A program made the position numbers and the translations under genes. A stretch of 64,000 bases of DNA, taken from the NCBI GenBank assembly GCA_037126765.1, contig JBBCBC010000001.1:30302804-30366803 (forward strand), read 5' to 3'. Below, in pieces: positions 31,320 to 43,100 of this stretch. Source of the DNA: Stenogyne calaminthoides. Taxonomy: Eukaryota; Streptophyta; Magnoliopsida; Lamiales; Lamiaceae. Positions within the stretch are counted from its first letter, which is position 1, and each line of letters begins with the position of its first letter. The notes beneath the pieces are model-generated. The model did no database searches. It was not told where the DNA came from and saw only the letters and a list, made by a program, of their open reading frames with translations.

Positions 31320-33654
31320 CACTACTACACATTTGAGCTTGCACAGCTGCACTTGGACAGCCCTTTTTTCAAACAGCTCTCCAAGTTACAGCTTGGAGAG
31401 CGGTTTTATTAAAAAAAAAAAAAAGACAGCGGTTTCAAACCGCTGTCTAAGATCACTTGCACAGCGGTTAGTAACCGCTGTCTAAGTAAACACTTGGACA
31501 GCGGTTCTTTTTTTTTTTTTTATATATATCAAATATATATGTCCAGAACCGAAGACCTAGCTCAGATCCCTTCATTTCTTTCTCTCCAATTATTCCTCTC
31601 CCCCAAAATCGCCGCAAAAACTGAAGACCAAATCGTCGTCGTCGTCGGTTTCCTCCTCCAACCAAATCGCCACCGTCGCCGTTGACCTAGCTAGCTTCTC
31701 CCTCTCCCCCAAATCGTCGCGCGCCTCCTCCCTCCCTCTCCTACCGCCGCCGCTGCCCTCCCCTACCGCCCCCGCCGTCGCCATCCTCCCCTACTGCCGC
31801 CGCCGTCGCCACCTTCCTCCTCCATATATATATAGGTATTTTTTATATCTGTGATAAGCTCTGTTACTGAGTATAAGCTTTGCAAGTTTATTTTAATGTA
31901 ATTAGCTATAGAGATGCCCTGCAAGGTAGTCTTATCTTAATGTTTTTGTTTACGGAGGGATTGCTCTAACAGTGAATCATATTCAGGGATTGCTCTAACA
32001 GTGATAGTCTTAGGGATTGATCTAACAGTGAATCATATTTAGCTATAGAGATACTGATTGATGGTTTTCTGGTATACTATGTTCTGCATCTGAGTAGTAA
32101 CTACTTATTATTGACCTTTTGCTGTAATTTGCGTTAGAATTTGTGCGAGAGAGAGGTGCTTAGATGATTAGGGAAAAATCATAAAACGTGCAAAGAGGCT
32201 TCTGCTAGAGCAGTATACAGTTCATTTGTAGTGTGGAAATTGTGGTGCCAATTATGCACCCATGACATATATACATCTCTTCTCTAATATTGGCACCAAC
32301 TCATTGGAATTGAATTTTGGAAAGTGAAAACGAGGTCTAATAGTAACCGAAACTGTAATTGAAATCACTATTTAGTGATATTAGTCCCTGGATTTATGGG
32401 GCATATTAGGCATCGCAAAGTTACATTGATGAGAAACTGAATCTGAAATATCACAAACAGATTAAGTAAGAAGTGAGGCCATCAAAAGAATATGTACCAC
32501 ATATAATTTAGGGAATATAGTTTTTTTGTCATGTGAGTTACTCAGATTTCGATTTCTGTCCTGTTGATTTTCACGATTTGAAAATAGTCATATAACTTTC
32601 AATGTTTCGATATTTTGGTCCAGTAATCGGCTGTAATAGTGTGATGACGATGTATCGGAGTCGCCTTTAGAGTCAGGGTTCAAGATCCAAGTTAAATAAA
32701 GTGAACTGGATTAACATTAAGGTAAATTTAATTTAGTAAATTATCAAACTAATTAATATAAAGAAATCATAATTGTAATACGTGATTATATTGTTAATCA
32801 ACAGGTTCCGAGGCAACGAGATAATGACCATTGTGGACATTTTGTGTGTTGCTTTATAGAAGATATAATCCGCGCTTCTATAACGAACATTCCTCTCAAT
32901 GTAAGTCAATTTATTGATTTATTTAAATTATTATTGATTGAATAAAAATTCATACTATATTGATTGATTCGTTGTTTGCAGTTTGTCTATGAACGTGAGC
33001 TCAAGTCTTACTCTAAGAAAATACTGGAGAAATGGAAAAACGATTGGACGGGGTACCTTTACAATCGATTCTTATATTCATACGATCAATATTGAGTGAA
33101 TGTTGTTTGAAATATTGGTAGCATGTAATTAAATTATATATTTGTGATGATATATATTTCATGTTTTTGGTGTATTGGACGTATGTTTATGATTGTATGT
33201 TTATATATTTCGATGTTTTGGTATATATATATGTGGTTTATGGTTTTATTATAGGATTTTTAGTTTATGTTATATGGTATTGGACGTATATATAAGTTTT
33301 GGTTTATAGTTTTATTAAAGGATTTTTAAAATGTAAATTAATAATAAAAAAAAAAGATATTGGACAGCGGTTAATAACCGTTGTCTATGTAAAATATAAA
33401 TGAAATTAAAAAAAATATATTAACTTAGACAGCGGTTGATAACCGTTGTCCAAGCCTTTTGCTTGGACAGCGGTTATCAACCTTTGTCCAAGCTGAAACT
33501 TGCAAAGCGGTTGGAAACCGCTGTCCAAGTGCTTTTCTTGGACATCGGTTTTTTATCAGATGTCCAAGCTTGGACAGCTGATGCTTGGAGAGCGGTTATA
33601 ACCGCTCTCCAAGGTCATTTTTCACAGTTGTCCAAGCCCAAATGTGTATTAGTG
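31320..33654. mobile_element. element G: complete small CACTA element carrying a Ulp1-like fragment
   Basis: Ends are inverted repeats of 22 bp: CACTACTACACATTTGAGC at 31320 against GCCCAAATGTGTATTAGTG at 33654. A 3-bp duplication AAT flanks it (31317-31319 and 33655-33657), the CACTA signature. Both ends carry arrays of dyad-symmetric words such as ACAGCGGTTTCAAACCGCTGT (31428 region) and AGAGCGGTTATAACCGCTCT (33591 region). After a CCG-rich leader (31670-31830) come two exons of a Ulp1/C48 protease. No CACTA transposase is present, so it is non-autonomous. A second copy starts at 52866. Confidence 0.85.
32805..33095 (+). pseudogene. Ulp1/SENP (peptidase C48) C-terminal exons inside element G
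   Basis: Exon 1 (32805-32900) reads VPRQRDNDHCGHFVCCFIED; exon 2 (32982-33095) starts FVYERELKSYSKKIL and ends at TGA. The intron has GTAAGT and TGCAG borders. The Q-x(5)-C-G arrangement matches the oxyanion-hole Gln and nucleophile Cys of Ulp1-type SUMO proteases, followed by the usual FIEDII helix. The catalytic His and Asp would lie upstream; no exon for them was found, so this is either a truncated capture or upstream exons have decayed. Many plant CACTA and Mutator elements carry Ulp1-like genes. Confidence 0.65.
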
Positions 33655-33892
33655 AATATCCGCAGGAATTACTTTTTTGAAATTCCAACGTCTTTTCCAA
33701 CAGTAAATTCCAACAATTGCATTAAGTCATTAGAATTACCGTTGGATTTTTTACTTATGTTGTTGGAATTTCCGTTGAATTTTTCCAATGGTCACTTTTG
33801 TTGTTGGAAACACCATTGGAATTTTCAAAATTCCAACAGTTTATTTAACCTTTGGAATTTTTCCATTGGAATTTCACTATTTTCTTATAGTG

Positions 33893-35500
33893 CCAGAGAC
33901 AACTTAGCTCGAAGTAAGGATGTAATGATCATATTTCTATTTTTATTAATTAAGAATAAATACGAGTGTTTACCAATTTTTTTCTAATGCAAACAATGAA
34001 TTTCCATTATTATATTCTCATGGCAAAATTAATAATAATCGCAACATAAGTACATATTCAATTATGTATAAATATACTTTCCATTTGCCTTTTTCTAGCT
34101 TCTTATTATTGGTATTTGTTTCCCTTTATTATTTGCGATTTTATATATTTATTTTTTGAACTACATATGAAAATTTTGGAAATCGCTATACATAGTTGAG
34201 ACGAGATAGAGCGAGCAAGAACTGGAACAGGGAAGACTTTTATCGGGGGTCAATCCATGGTCTAAAATTATTATTGTAATTTATTTATTTTTACTTCATT
34301 ATTAAATCAATAGAGAGCTTGTGAATTATGTTCATGCCAACAAAAGGTGAATGTTATGTGTATTATGGTGTTATTATTCAATTGTCATGGAACCCTAATG
34401 AGATGTATTTATGGATTCGCGGGATCAAATGCTCGCACTCAGATTCGAAATTTAAATGGTCCCTTTTACTCTACTTTAACATTTTAAGTGAATATATATT
34501 ATATGTTTCTTATCTGATTCAGTATTATTTACTTCAATAATGATTTTAAACACTTGAAAAGTATGACTATGGATGCATTGATTCATGGTTTTTCTAAACA
34601 CTTGAAAAGTATGACTATGGATACATTAATTCATGGTTTTTCTAACCTTTGGCCAAAATTGTCGTCTCTCTAAATTTTTTAAATTTCTCTTTTAATCATT
34701 CTCATTTATCTTTGTCCATTTATTCATAGGCTCTTGATTTCATATGTTCAACAAAAATTGTCTTTGTTTGTTTTGAATTAGTTTGATGGGGCAAGATTAA
34801 TGAGGATATGAAATTGACTTCCATGATGATCACTATAACGTAATGGTACTGGAAGACTGGAATGGCTGGTGGTGTGACTTCCCACTTTCATGGCTTATGT
34901 TTTTGAGCTTTCCCTTTCATTCTGTTCGTGGGATGGCATCAAACTACTACGTGTTATATGTGAATTATGTTCGCCAAACAGTAAAACTCCACTACATTGA
35001 TGGCCATTGCCTCGCTTGGGAATAGGTGCAGTTTTCTTTATGTGGCGCTCTCCAGAGGAATCTCCATACAAGATACAAAAGTTTTGATCAAAGCAAAAAA
35101 AAGCATTTGACAAAAAATATTGTGTACAAGGAGATTCAAATATAAAGAGGGAAGAATAAAAAAAATTGATAATAAAAAAAATATAAAGCCCCTATTTATT
35201 GAATGATAATTCTAAGAAAAAACAGGATCGACACACACCACCACACTACAACAATTCAAAAAAACAGAACCATGGACGATGCAACGTAATTTTTTTTAAA
35301 AAAAAAAAAAACCCCAGATCAACTTAAAAGATGCTTTCCATTGTAAAAATTTAAATTTTATTTGTTAATCGACATGTACCACTAAACTTAAAAAATTGAA
35401 ACACACATGTCAGAAACCCTAGTACTAAAAAAAGAGAGTTCATGTGAATTCAGTTGACGGGAGACCTACTCATTCATAATTGTGACCAGATACATCGATT
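33893..35500. other. AT-rich intergenic stretch, no gene seen
   Basis: Only chance ORFs. One clear local event is a perfect-looking 48-bp tandem duplication (34548-34595 and 34596-34643) with a few substitutions in the second unit. Confidence 0.6.
34548..34643. repeat. 48-bp tandem duplication
   Basis: Two adjacent units beginning AAACACTTGAAAAGTATGAC and ending GGTTTTTCT. The second differs at a few positions (ATACATTAATTC for ATGCATTGATTC). Confidence 0.9.
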
Positions 35501-35508
35501 AAGAAACA

Positions 35509-35710
35509 AAACTAAGTCTTGTATGCACTAGGTGCACCGTGCACTTCATAGTGTATTTTAATAACATATAACTTGTTGAATTGAAACATGCAACTTTTTT
35601 ATATTGAAACGTGTAATTTATTTTACTAACACAATTTGCATGTTTCAGTGCAATAAATTATATATTTTTAAAATACACTATGGAGTGCACATTGCACATG
35701 AGACTTACTC
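35509..35710. mobile_element. MITE with 8-bp duplication (hAT-like), copy 1
   Basis: About 202 bp with inverted ends (CTAAGTCTTGTATGCAC... against ...GTGCACATTGCACATGAGACTTACTC). It is flanked by AAGAAACA at 35501-35508 and 35711-35718. The related empty site near 43500-43525 (ATACATCAATTAAAACACAC...ATCTTTTTAG) lacks the element, confirming an insertion. Eight bases is the hAT duplication length. Confidence 0.75.
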
Positions 35711-35718
35711 AAGAAACA

Positions 35719-36400
35719 TTATCTTTTTAGTGTAATTATTAAAAAAATTATAAATTGCACTTTAATTTGGTCCCAAGAGAATTGACCAAATTCAAAGGGG
35801 CCAATTTTTCAAACAAATTTGGTCCCATAAGATATAGATTATGCACAACATATTTGATTTGATAAATATTATTCTCCGCATATCAAAAGTAGATCTACTT
35901 AAAATATATTTTGACAAAGATTTGAACAAAAATATTAGATTGAAATAAATGTCAATATAAGAATTATAATTATAATAATGGTAATAGAGAATCATATCGG
36001 GGATATATTCTGATATTACAATTAAATTAAATACAAAATTGATTTCAATATTTGTATTGAGTGGATTTCCATGTAATTTAAACCAACCTTAAAAAAGATA
36101 TGGAGATTTTGTTGGACCTTTTATTGACAATAGTAATGGAAATTATCGTTAAATACTTTTAAAATAAATTATACTCCTAATTTTGAATTAAATTAATATA
36201 AAATAAATCCATAACTCAATCAATTATTATTTTAATTGACATCTAGATTTAAAAAATCCAAAAAAATATTTTGGGCGATGTTTAAAATAAAATAAAATAA
36301 AACCTTGAAAGTGACATATTAATTATCAAATTTCATAAAAAAAAATTACTACAATAAATGCGTGATCTTTAATTGATTGATTATAATTGATTGACTTAAT
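35719..36400. other. AT-rich intergenic stretch
   Basis: 35719-35755 matches sequence at 43525 and 52328 (ATCTTTTTAGTGTAATTATT), an edge of the duplicated promoter region described at 44625 and 52370. The remainder has no recognisable feature. Confidence 0.4.
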
Positions 36401-36402
36401 TT

Positions 36403-37024
36403 GAAACTATGTGAGTCTAATGAATTTGGTACGCGTAGGTGGATTGAGTGTCAATCATTTGAGGGAGTCGAGATTGAAGGAATTGAATAAAGAGGAGCCC
36501 CTCATTTATTTCTAACAAGGAATTAAGATGGCGATCTCTTGTGAAAAGGCTGAGAAGCTTCATGTGAAAAGAAGAGGAAGACCTCAAAAACTGATAAAAA
36601 AAAAGAAGATGGGGAGGAGAGAAAAAGGTCGGTGAGAATGGAAAAAAGAGGAAAATGCCTAGAGAGATCAAGGAAAGAGGAAAATGGCATTGCAGCCGAA
36701 GCTAATCCCACGGTCCTCATCAACACCGTTAGCTACAGGAAAATTGCAAGAGTAATTAATAACCCTTGCCGCCCTCCTGCCCAAGGTGATTCTCTACTGC
36801 CAACACTGCCGCCAACTTATTCTCCAACAAAATCCCATTTAACCAAGGAATTGAAGGGCGATCACGAAACTGAGGCTAAGAGTATATTTCCCCTGTTTTT
36901 AATTTTTGGTATTCAAATTAATTTTATGTTAAAACCAATTGATTTTACTGCTAAATTACTACTCTGTCACTATACTCATTCCAATTTATGTATTGATTTT
37001 AATATTCTTTTTTGTTTGAATTAA
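36403..37024 (+). CDS. unrecognised small gene, copy 1 of the duplicated start module
   Basis: The leader TTTGAAACTATGTGAGTCTAA (36406-36426) and the start context AAGATGGCGATC (start codon 36528) recur at two other places. The frame from 36528 gives MAISCEKAEKLHVKRRGRPQ, with an AT-hook-like RRGRP core and a Lys-rich run. It stops after 35 codons, but a 9-A run at 36595-36603 lies just where the downstream frame (36632-37024, KRGKCLERSRKEENGIAAEA...) could join, so a homopolymer error or frameshift is likely. The C-terminal half of the long frame is AT-rich and may be intron. Function unknown. Confidence 0.4.
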
Positions 37025-37131
37025 TACTTGCATTTATCAGTTAAGCATTTTGGTTCTTGTAAATTCTATACAAGATTCTTGCTTATTCAAAACCATATTT
37101 TTACTTATTTTAGGTTAGTTAATTAAAAGAC

Positions 37132-37233
37132 CATGACGGCTGAATCTTGTGTTTATCAATTGCACAAGGAATGGACGGGCAAAGTGTTGGATGTAGAGCT
37201 ATTGAGGTACGGGTTCTGTGAAAATGATTAGAA
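37132..37233 (+). pseudogene. possible receptor-kinase fragment
   Basis: Short frame CVYQLHKEWTGKVLDVELLRYG then stop. The EWTGKVLDVEL-RYG string resembles the late C-lobe of plant LRR receptor-like kinases. It is too short to be sure. Its 3' part (GTTGGATGTAGAGCTATTG) recurs at 38870-38888 on the far side of the copia fragment. Confidence 0.3.
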
Positions 37234-38869
37234 TATCACCGTTGAATTGGTGATAGGAGAAATCTATTATTAATAGAACGATTACAGGAATACAACAACT
37301 TTCCCAAAATACATGGGAGATTTACATGGAAAGAATATAAAATATATAAATACATGGTCAAAAGAATAATTTCTATTCTTTATCTCTAATACCCCCAAAG
37401 GAACGTCAGTTTGGGGTGAAGGCACACACAGAGCTTGGAACGAAGAAACTCAAATGCCGGACGAGGGAGGCTCTTCGTGAAGATGTCTGCTATCTGAAGA
37501 TGTGAAGGAACAAAGCTAGTAGATAACTTCCCAGAAGAGACGAGTTCACGAACAAAGTGATAGTCCAAATCAATATGCTTTCCGCACGCTTATGGGCAAA
37601 AGGATTCGCTCAAGAACGAGCACTCTTATTGTCACACAAAAGAGCTTTTTTGCGAGAAGCTATGGTCGAACGGAACTCACGGAGAAGATTAGTGACCCAA
37701 ACCAATTCGGTCACATTCGCAAATGCCCGTGAATCTTTTGATTCAATAATGGTTTTATGGCAACCGCTGGTTGTTTCTTAGCGCAAAAGAAATAAGATTT
37801 TTATTTCAATAAAAATAGAGTAACCATAGGTGGAACGACGCGCTTATATATTATAATGATATCAATAATAACCCAAAGGTGGATGATTTTCCTCCTTTTG
37901 ACGGAGGAGAGACCATGTTAGTTTTACCCTTTTCGAATCAACATAATAAAAGAATACGTTTCACGGCTTAGAAAATGAATCCAAAATAAATGAGTGAAGG
38001 AACTTACTAAGTTCCAAAAATAAATTATAGAATCGACAACAAAAGATGAGAGATCGGGGATTGTGATGGTCGACAATCGGCTGAAAAAGCCCCAACAAGT
38101 GATCTCATAGCGGATCAAATCACGAAAACAGATCACCTTCTTGACAAGAGACTCCCGGCAAATACCAATGGAGTTTAGACAGCTTGAGTCCAACAACTCA
38201 TTTCGTTCAAGGATATCATGGGCATATTTAGCTTGACCCACAAACAAGCCCAATTCTAGATGTATGAGAAACCTCAAGACCGAGGAAATAATTCAGACGC
38301 CCAAGATCCTTGATGGCAAACTCACGGTGTGTCAATGAGATATAAAAAGATTGCAACAACGAACATCTTTTTATTCCTCAAAATTATAATGATATCATCG
38401 ACATAGAGCAAACAAATAAATAAATTAAGTGCCTCGATGAAAATGAAATAGTGAAGAATCACAACGACTCAGAGAAAGCCAAGGTTGGTGAGATACGAAA
38501 CTAAACCTCTGAAACTAGGCTAGGGGATCTGGCGAAGACCATAAAGAGCTTTCTTGAGTAGACATTCACATGATCGGGGAAACGAGGATCAATAAACCCC
38601 GGGGGTTGAGCCATGAACAACCGGGTTTGTCAAGAACGCAATTAAGGAAAGCATTCTTGACATCAAGTCGATGAAGAGGCCAACTATCTTTGAACAGATA
38701 AAGCCCGGTCCAATAATCGAACGGTTGAGGCACTTTTGACAACCACTAAACGGTGATGAAAATTGGTTCCCTGAACTTCTCAGGTGAAGCCCTGAATGGT
38801 ACCTGGTGGTGGACAAGAATCGGGCCTCGTGGGTTGCTCCCATTTCGAGCCCATCGACGGGCAAACGGA
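37205..38869 (-). pseudogene. degraded Ty1/copia RT/RNase H fragment
   Basis: From high to low coordinates: an RT start region (38864-38589), KALYGLRQ-like reading near 38550, a YVDD motif near 38400-38385, LGLFVGQAKYAHDILER at about 38250, and the RNase H tail HFVRELVSSGKLSTSFV...IADIFTKSLPRP at 37568-37386. Frameshifts occur throughout. 37208-37391 may be a short 3' LTR (ends ...CTCTAATA before CCCCCAAAG). Both sides are bounded by a shared 19-bp repeat. Confidence 0.7.
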
Positions 38870-38892
38870 GTTGGATGTAGAGCTATTGGAAA

Positions 38893-39790
38893 AATCCCAT
38901 GTTAGATGGCATAGAGGATTCAAATCTGTTTAAATACTATGGGCCACAAGCATGGAATAGTCGTGCCCTTTGAGGCGGTACCAAATCCACGAGGCTTGTT
39001 CATGGAAATGATTCGAAATAAGGGCATCAATTTTAAGTTGCATAGACATATCAATTCTGTTATTACTGGAATAAAATTCTGTTCAGAATCTGTCTCAATC
39101 CACAAATTAAACCAACCATGTTCAGTAGCTAAACGAATGACATAGAAACAAGCAACCAACTCAGCCTCAAGGGGGGACCCCCAAACAAAAGGACTAGAAA
39201 AAACAGCTATAAAGAAACTCCGAGAGTTCCGAAAAATAGCACCCGTATGCGAACAACCTGGAGACCCCGTGGAGCTCCCATTCGTGTTCACTTTGTACCA
39301 GCCTGAAGACGGCGGCACCCAATGGAAACCGACCAGCATGCGAGGCAGGCGACAAGCTCCCCGAAGGCAAAGACGTCGCAAAATGAAGAGTTCCCTTACA
39401 TCGTTCTGCATGTAGCCAACATTGAAACTCTCTACCTCCCGAACCAGGGTTAGGAACATGATCATGCATCCGTGATAGGACGGACGTATGTCTTTGAAAG
39501 GGCATTATTCCAGGTCTTCCAAATCACCCAAACCATGGTGACAAAAGCTAGATGCCAGACACTGTGGGCTTGCTTACCAAACTGGAACTTAGTGGCTTGC
39601 AAGAATACATCTAGAAAACTAAAGTCGAAGACAAGTGAAACGTTAAACGGGCGAGCCATGCCATCAAAAAGACGGCGGGAAAGAGATCAGTGGGCAAAAA
39701 GATGATCAAATTCGTCCGGCCAATCCAGACAAAGTGGACAAATCGTCGGACCCAAAATTCCAATACGAGAAAGATCTGTAGCCGTAGGGA
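38893..39790 (-). pseudogene. LINE (L1-type) remnant: zf-RVT and RNase H
   Basis: 39790-39690 reads a zf-RVT zinc-binding segment (CPLCLDWPDEFDHLF), followed by LAFVTMVWVIWKTWNNALSK (39659-39462), the usual W-x-IW-x-x-N stretch. Then comes the RVT_3 RNase H domain: GWYKVNTNGSSTGSPG, SPLEAELVA and WIETDS (39465-38920). The first catalytic Asp (usually NTDGS) is Asn here. Frames change between the parts. No poly(A) tail was identified at the low-coordinate end. Confidence 0.75.
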
Positions 39791-40454
39791 GTTTTTGTGT
39801 ATTTATTTAGAATTAACCTTTATTTTATTGAGAATAATTTGTTTCTAAAATATCAGATATCATAGATCGCTTCTAAAAAATAAAGACTCAACAGACTCTA
39901 TTGTAATTTGATTTGAATGTTATATACATATTCTATTATTTAGTTTGCATCGAATTGTATAAATTTTTAAGAATTAAATAATATTTTATTAATTATTTTT
40001 CGTATACGGGATTAAATGCTTAGTTTGTTTATTTATTTGTTTGTTCATACCCTCAAATTAAGTTTTTTTTGTTAGTCGATGATCGATAATAAAATTGAAC
40101 ATCATGACTCTCGAACTGGAATTTCTCTGGTATTGATATTTGTCTCATTTTTTGCTATTTATTTAATTCTAGTTTTTTAGTTGTTAGAAAACAAATTCAA
40201 CCACTCATTTGATTATTTTACTCGAAAGAAATCCATCAGTATTATTGTGTGTGGATTCGACTTCTCTCGCTGTACTTTTGTTTGAGAGTAAATTTAATTT
40301 GGATGTTTAACAACACACCAACCATAACCAAGAGAATAAGCCAGTTGCAAAGTGGTCATTTTTTAGAAAAATTTGGTCCCATAAGATTTTCTGTCCATTT
40401 CTAATGGGAGTGAGCAAAACACGCCGTTAATTGCATATCTGGTCCAAAAAAAAA
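39791..40454. other. AT-rich intergenic stretch, nothing seen
   Basis: No ORF above background, no recognisable repeat ends. Confidence 0.5.
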
Positions 40455-40456
40455 TA

Positions 40457-40761
40457 CTCCCTCTGTCCCAAAGTTATTTACCCCTTTGTTTTTGACACGG
40501 GTTTTAATGTGAGAGTTGTTTATTAGTATTTAAAGTGATAAAGTGAATTTTGGTTGATGGTATTGTAGTCTTTTTTACTTTATTGTTAAAGTAGATGACT
40601 TTTTATCAGTAAAAATAATGACATGAGATGTGTTTTTGAGATGTTGGGAGAGAATAGTTGAAAAGGGTGTAGTTGCTTTATTGTCTTTTATGGAAAGGGG
40701 TAAATAAGTTTGGGATGGACCTTTTGGGAAAAAGAGGCAAATAACTTTGGGACGGAGGGAG
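40457..40761. mobile_element. Stowaway MITE
   Basis: 305 bp. Ends CTCCCTCTGTCCCAAAG and CTTTGGGACGGAGGGAG are inverted repeats, flanked by TA on both sides (40455-40456, 40762-40763). This is the classical Tc1/mariner-related Stowaway end and duplication. Confidence 0.93.
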
Positions 40762-40763
40762 TA

Positions 40764-41250
40764 CAAATTTTGTCCCCAAATTTTTTTTTTTTTTTTTTTT
40801 GTGTAATTTTCAGATTTTACATAAATTAATTTATAATTTATTAATTACATATTTATAATTAATGTGTAATGTATTTAGTGCAACTTTGATATATTTCATA
40901 AATTTGATCGTTTTCTATACCTATTATCTTTAGTTAAATGGTTTGGTTTTTATAAAAACTAGTAAGCAAACTAGTACGATACACGGTTATGGTTGCACAA
41001 TTATTTTAAAAGTCATAGTAATATAGATTTCGGAAAACTTTATAATGATCACATGTAAGAAACATTTGTAACAACTCCGAATTCATAATTCACATTTAAT
41101 GCATAATTAAAAGATAAACAAGTTGATTTTTTTTTAATTGCATAATTACAAAATATCAACAAGTCTACGAAAATGTTCTAAAACTAAATCCTTAACTGAA
41201 TAAGTCAAAACCTTTCTTCTTAGAATAAAACATTTTTCATGATATATAGA
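40764..41250. other. AT-rich intergenic stretch
   Basis: No coding frame or recognisable element. A 21-base T run lies just downstream of the Stowaway element. Confidence 0.5.
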
Positions 41251-41478
41251 GCGAGTCTCATGTGCATCTAGGTGCATCGTGCAATCATAGTGCATTTGAG
41301 AAACATGCAACTTATTATATTAAAAGATACAATTTATTTACACTGAACCGTGTAACTATTAATATAAAAAAATAATTTTGCAGTACAATATAAACAAGTT
41401 ACATCTTTCAATAAGTTGTGTGTTTCTAAAATGCACTATGAGTGCACAGTGCACCTGGATGCATACAAGACTTAGTCT
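41251..41478. mobile_element. MITE of the 35509 family, copy 2
   Basis: Ends GAGTCTCATGTGCATCTAGG and, inverted, GACTAAGTCTTGTATGCATC resemble those at 35509-35710, as do inner words (AACATGCAACTT, ACCGTGTAA). The flanks are AT-rich and no clean 8-bp duplication could be read. Confidence 0.65.
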
Positions 41479-41493
41479 AATATATCCCTTATA

Positions 41494-43100
41494 TCTCCTA
41501 TATACTAAAGGCGAATCATCCCAATTCATATGATGGCTATTTTTCAAATCTCTGAATTTCTGTAAGAAATTATTTATAGAATTATTATTAGTTTTTTTAC
41601 TTTTTTTATTTTAGTCATTCATTTATCTATTTTTAATATTTACCTTTCATTTATCTTTTATCTATTAATTATGAATCATCCCCTATTTATGTGATTGCTA
41701 TATTTAAAATACTTCATTTTCAAAATATATACATTAATTTATATTAATAATATATACTCCATAATTTATAAATTTATACTTCCTCTTATTGTTTTTAAAT
41801 ATCATTCTTTTTAAATATCACTAGCGTGTAACCCGACGTACTACGTCTACACGAGATTGAAAATATTTTTATAACATTAATCTCCTATATACTAAAGGCG
41901 AATCACCCCAATTCATATCGTTGCTTTATTTCAAATTTCTGAATTTCTGTAAGAAATTATTTATATTATTATTATTAGTTTTTTAATTTTTTTATTTCAG
42001 TCATTCATTTATTTAATTTTAATATTTACCTTCCATTTATCTCTTATCTATTAATTATGAATCAATCCTTATTTATGTGGATGATATATTTAAAATACTT
42101 TATCTTCAAAATATATATATTGATTTATATTAAATATATACTTTCTCTTATTGTTTTTTAATATCATTCTTTTTAAATATCCCTAGCATGTAACCCGACG
42201 TACTACGTCATTTTAAATTAAATATTTTAAATATTTAATTAGTTTGACTAATTCAATTATAGACGTAATTTTTTTTCTAATATTATATGTGCATATTTTA
42301 ATTCATTTCTTATTTTAAATTACTCCTTCTCATTCTTCTTAATATATTTTTAGTCTATTAGAATATTTATATAATAAATATCATTTTGATATATATTCTT
42401 CCCTCATTATATCTTATATATCCATAATAATTAATTTTCATGATCATTATAAATTTTGTTATGCCAACATTAATCTTAATTTTTTATAATTAAATATTTA
42501 TAGCAATAAATACTATTGACTGAAAAAGTTATTCACACAACATATTTGTGAAAAAATAAAAAAAAATTAATAACAATAAAAAATAATCATTATGGGTATA
42601 TATGAGATAATGATGGCTGAAAATGTCAAAACAACATGTATTATGTAAATAATATATAATGAGTATGACATCTAATTTTAATGGGAGGAAGTAATTTAGA
42701 ATAAGGAGTGTATGTAAATATACACCAATAATATTAAAATATAAAAGTTATACATGTAATTAAATTAATTAAATATTTAAAATATTTTAGTTAAAATTAA
42801 TTAAAAAATTATTTTAAATCCCGCGTAATACGCGGGATTACGTGCTAGCACTAAAGACGAATCACCTCCAACTCATATGGTGTTTTTATTTCAAATCTCT
42901 AAATTTATGTGAGAAGTTATTTATGGTATTATTATTAGTTTTTTTAATTTTTTATTCTCAGTAATTCATTATTTAATTTTGATCTCTACCTTCCATTTAT
43001 CTCTTATCTATTAATTTGAATCATCCCCTATTCATGTGGTTGTTATATTTCAAGTCCTTTGAATTTTTATGAAAAACTATTTATGCTATTATTAATAATA
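41494..43100. mobile_element. Helitron-like repeat cluster with 3' hairpin
   Basis: TCTCCTATATACTAAAGGCG occurs at 41494 and again at 41881, each after an A, and a diverged version starts near 42850. Each is followed by a shared AT-rich body (CAATTCATAT...AATTTCTGTAAGAAATTATTTAT). At 42820-42836 a perfect 6-bp hairpin CCCGCG-TAATA-CGCGGG is followed 9 bases later by CTAG (42845-42848), the Helitron 3' end. The parts look like tandem or nested non-autonomous Helitrons. Confidence 0.7.

Larger units (their letters stand above)
30690..33892. mobile_element. right end of CACTA-type element F, interrupted by G
   Basis: 30710-31316 and 33658-33880 carry many degenerate copies of TTCCAACG / GTTGGAAT words in both orientations, a subterminal array different from that of E. 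The outer edge reads TTTTCTTATAGTG at 33880-33892, the complement of CACTATAAGAAAA, a CACTA-type terminus. No left terminus is visible between 30633 and 30710; E may have inserted into F, leaving F's left part elsewhere. The 183-aa ORF at 33436-33987 just runs through G and these repeats. Confidence 0.65.

Noticed and set aside
33436..33987. 183-aa ORF on the plus strand
   Set aside because: It runs through subterminal repeats and the right terminus of element G into element F; no biological boundary is respected.
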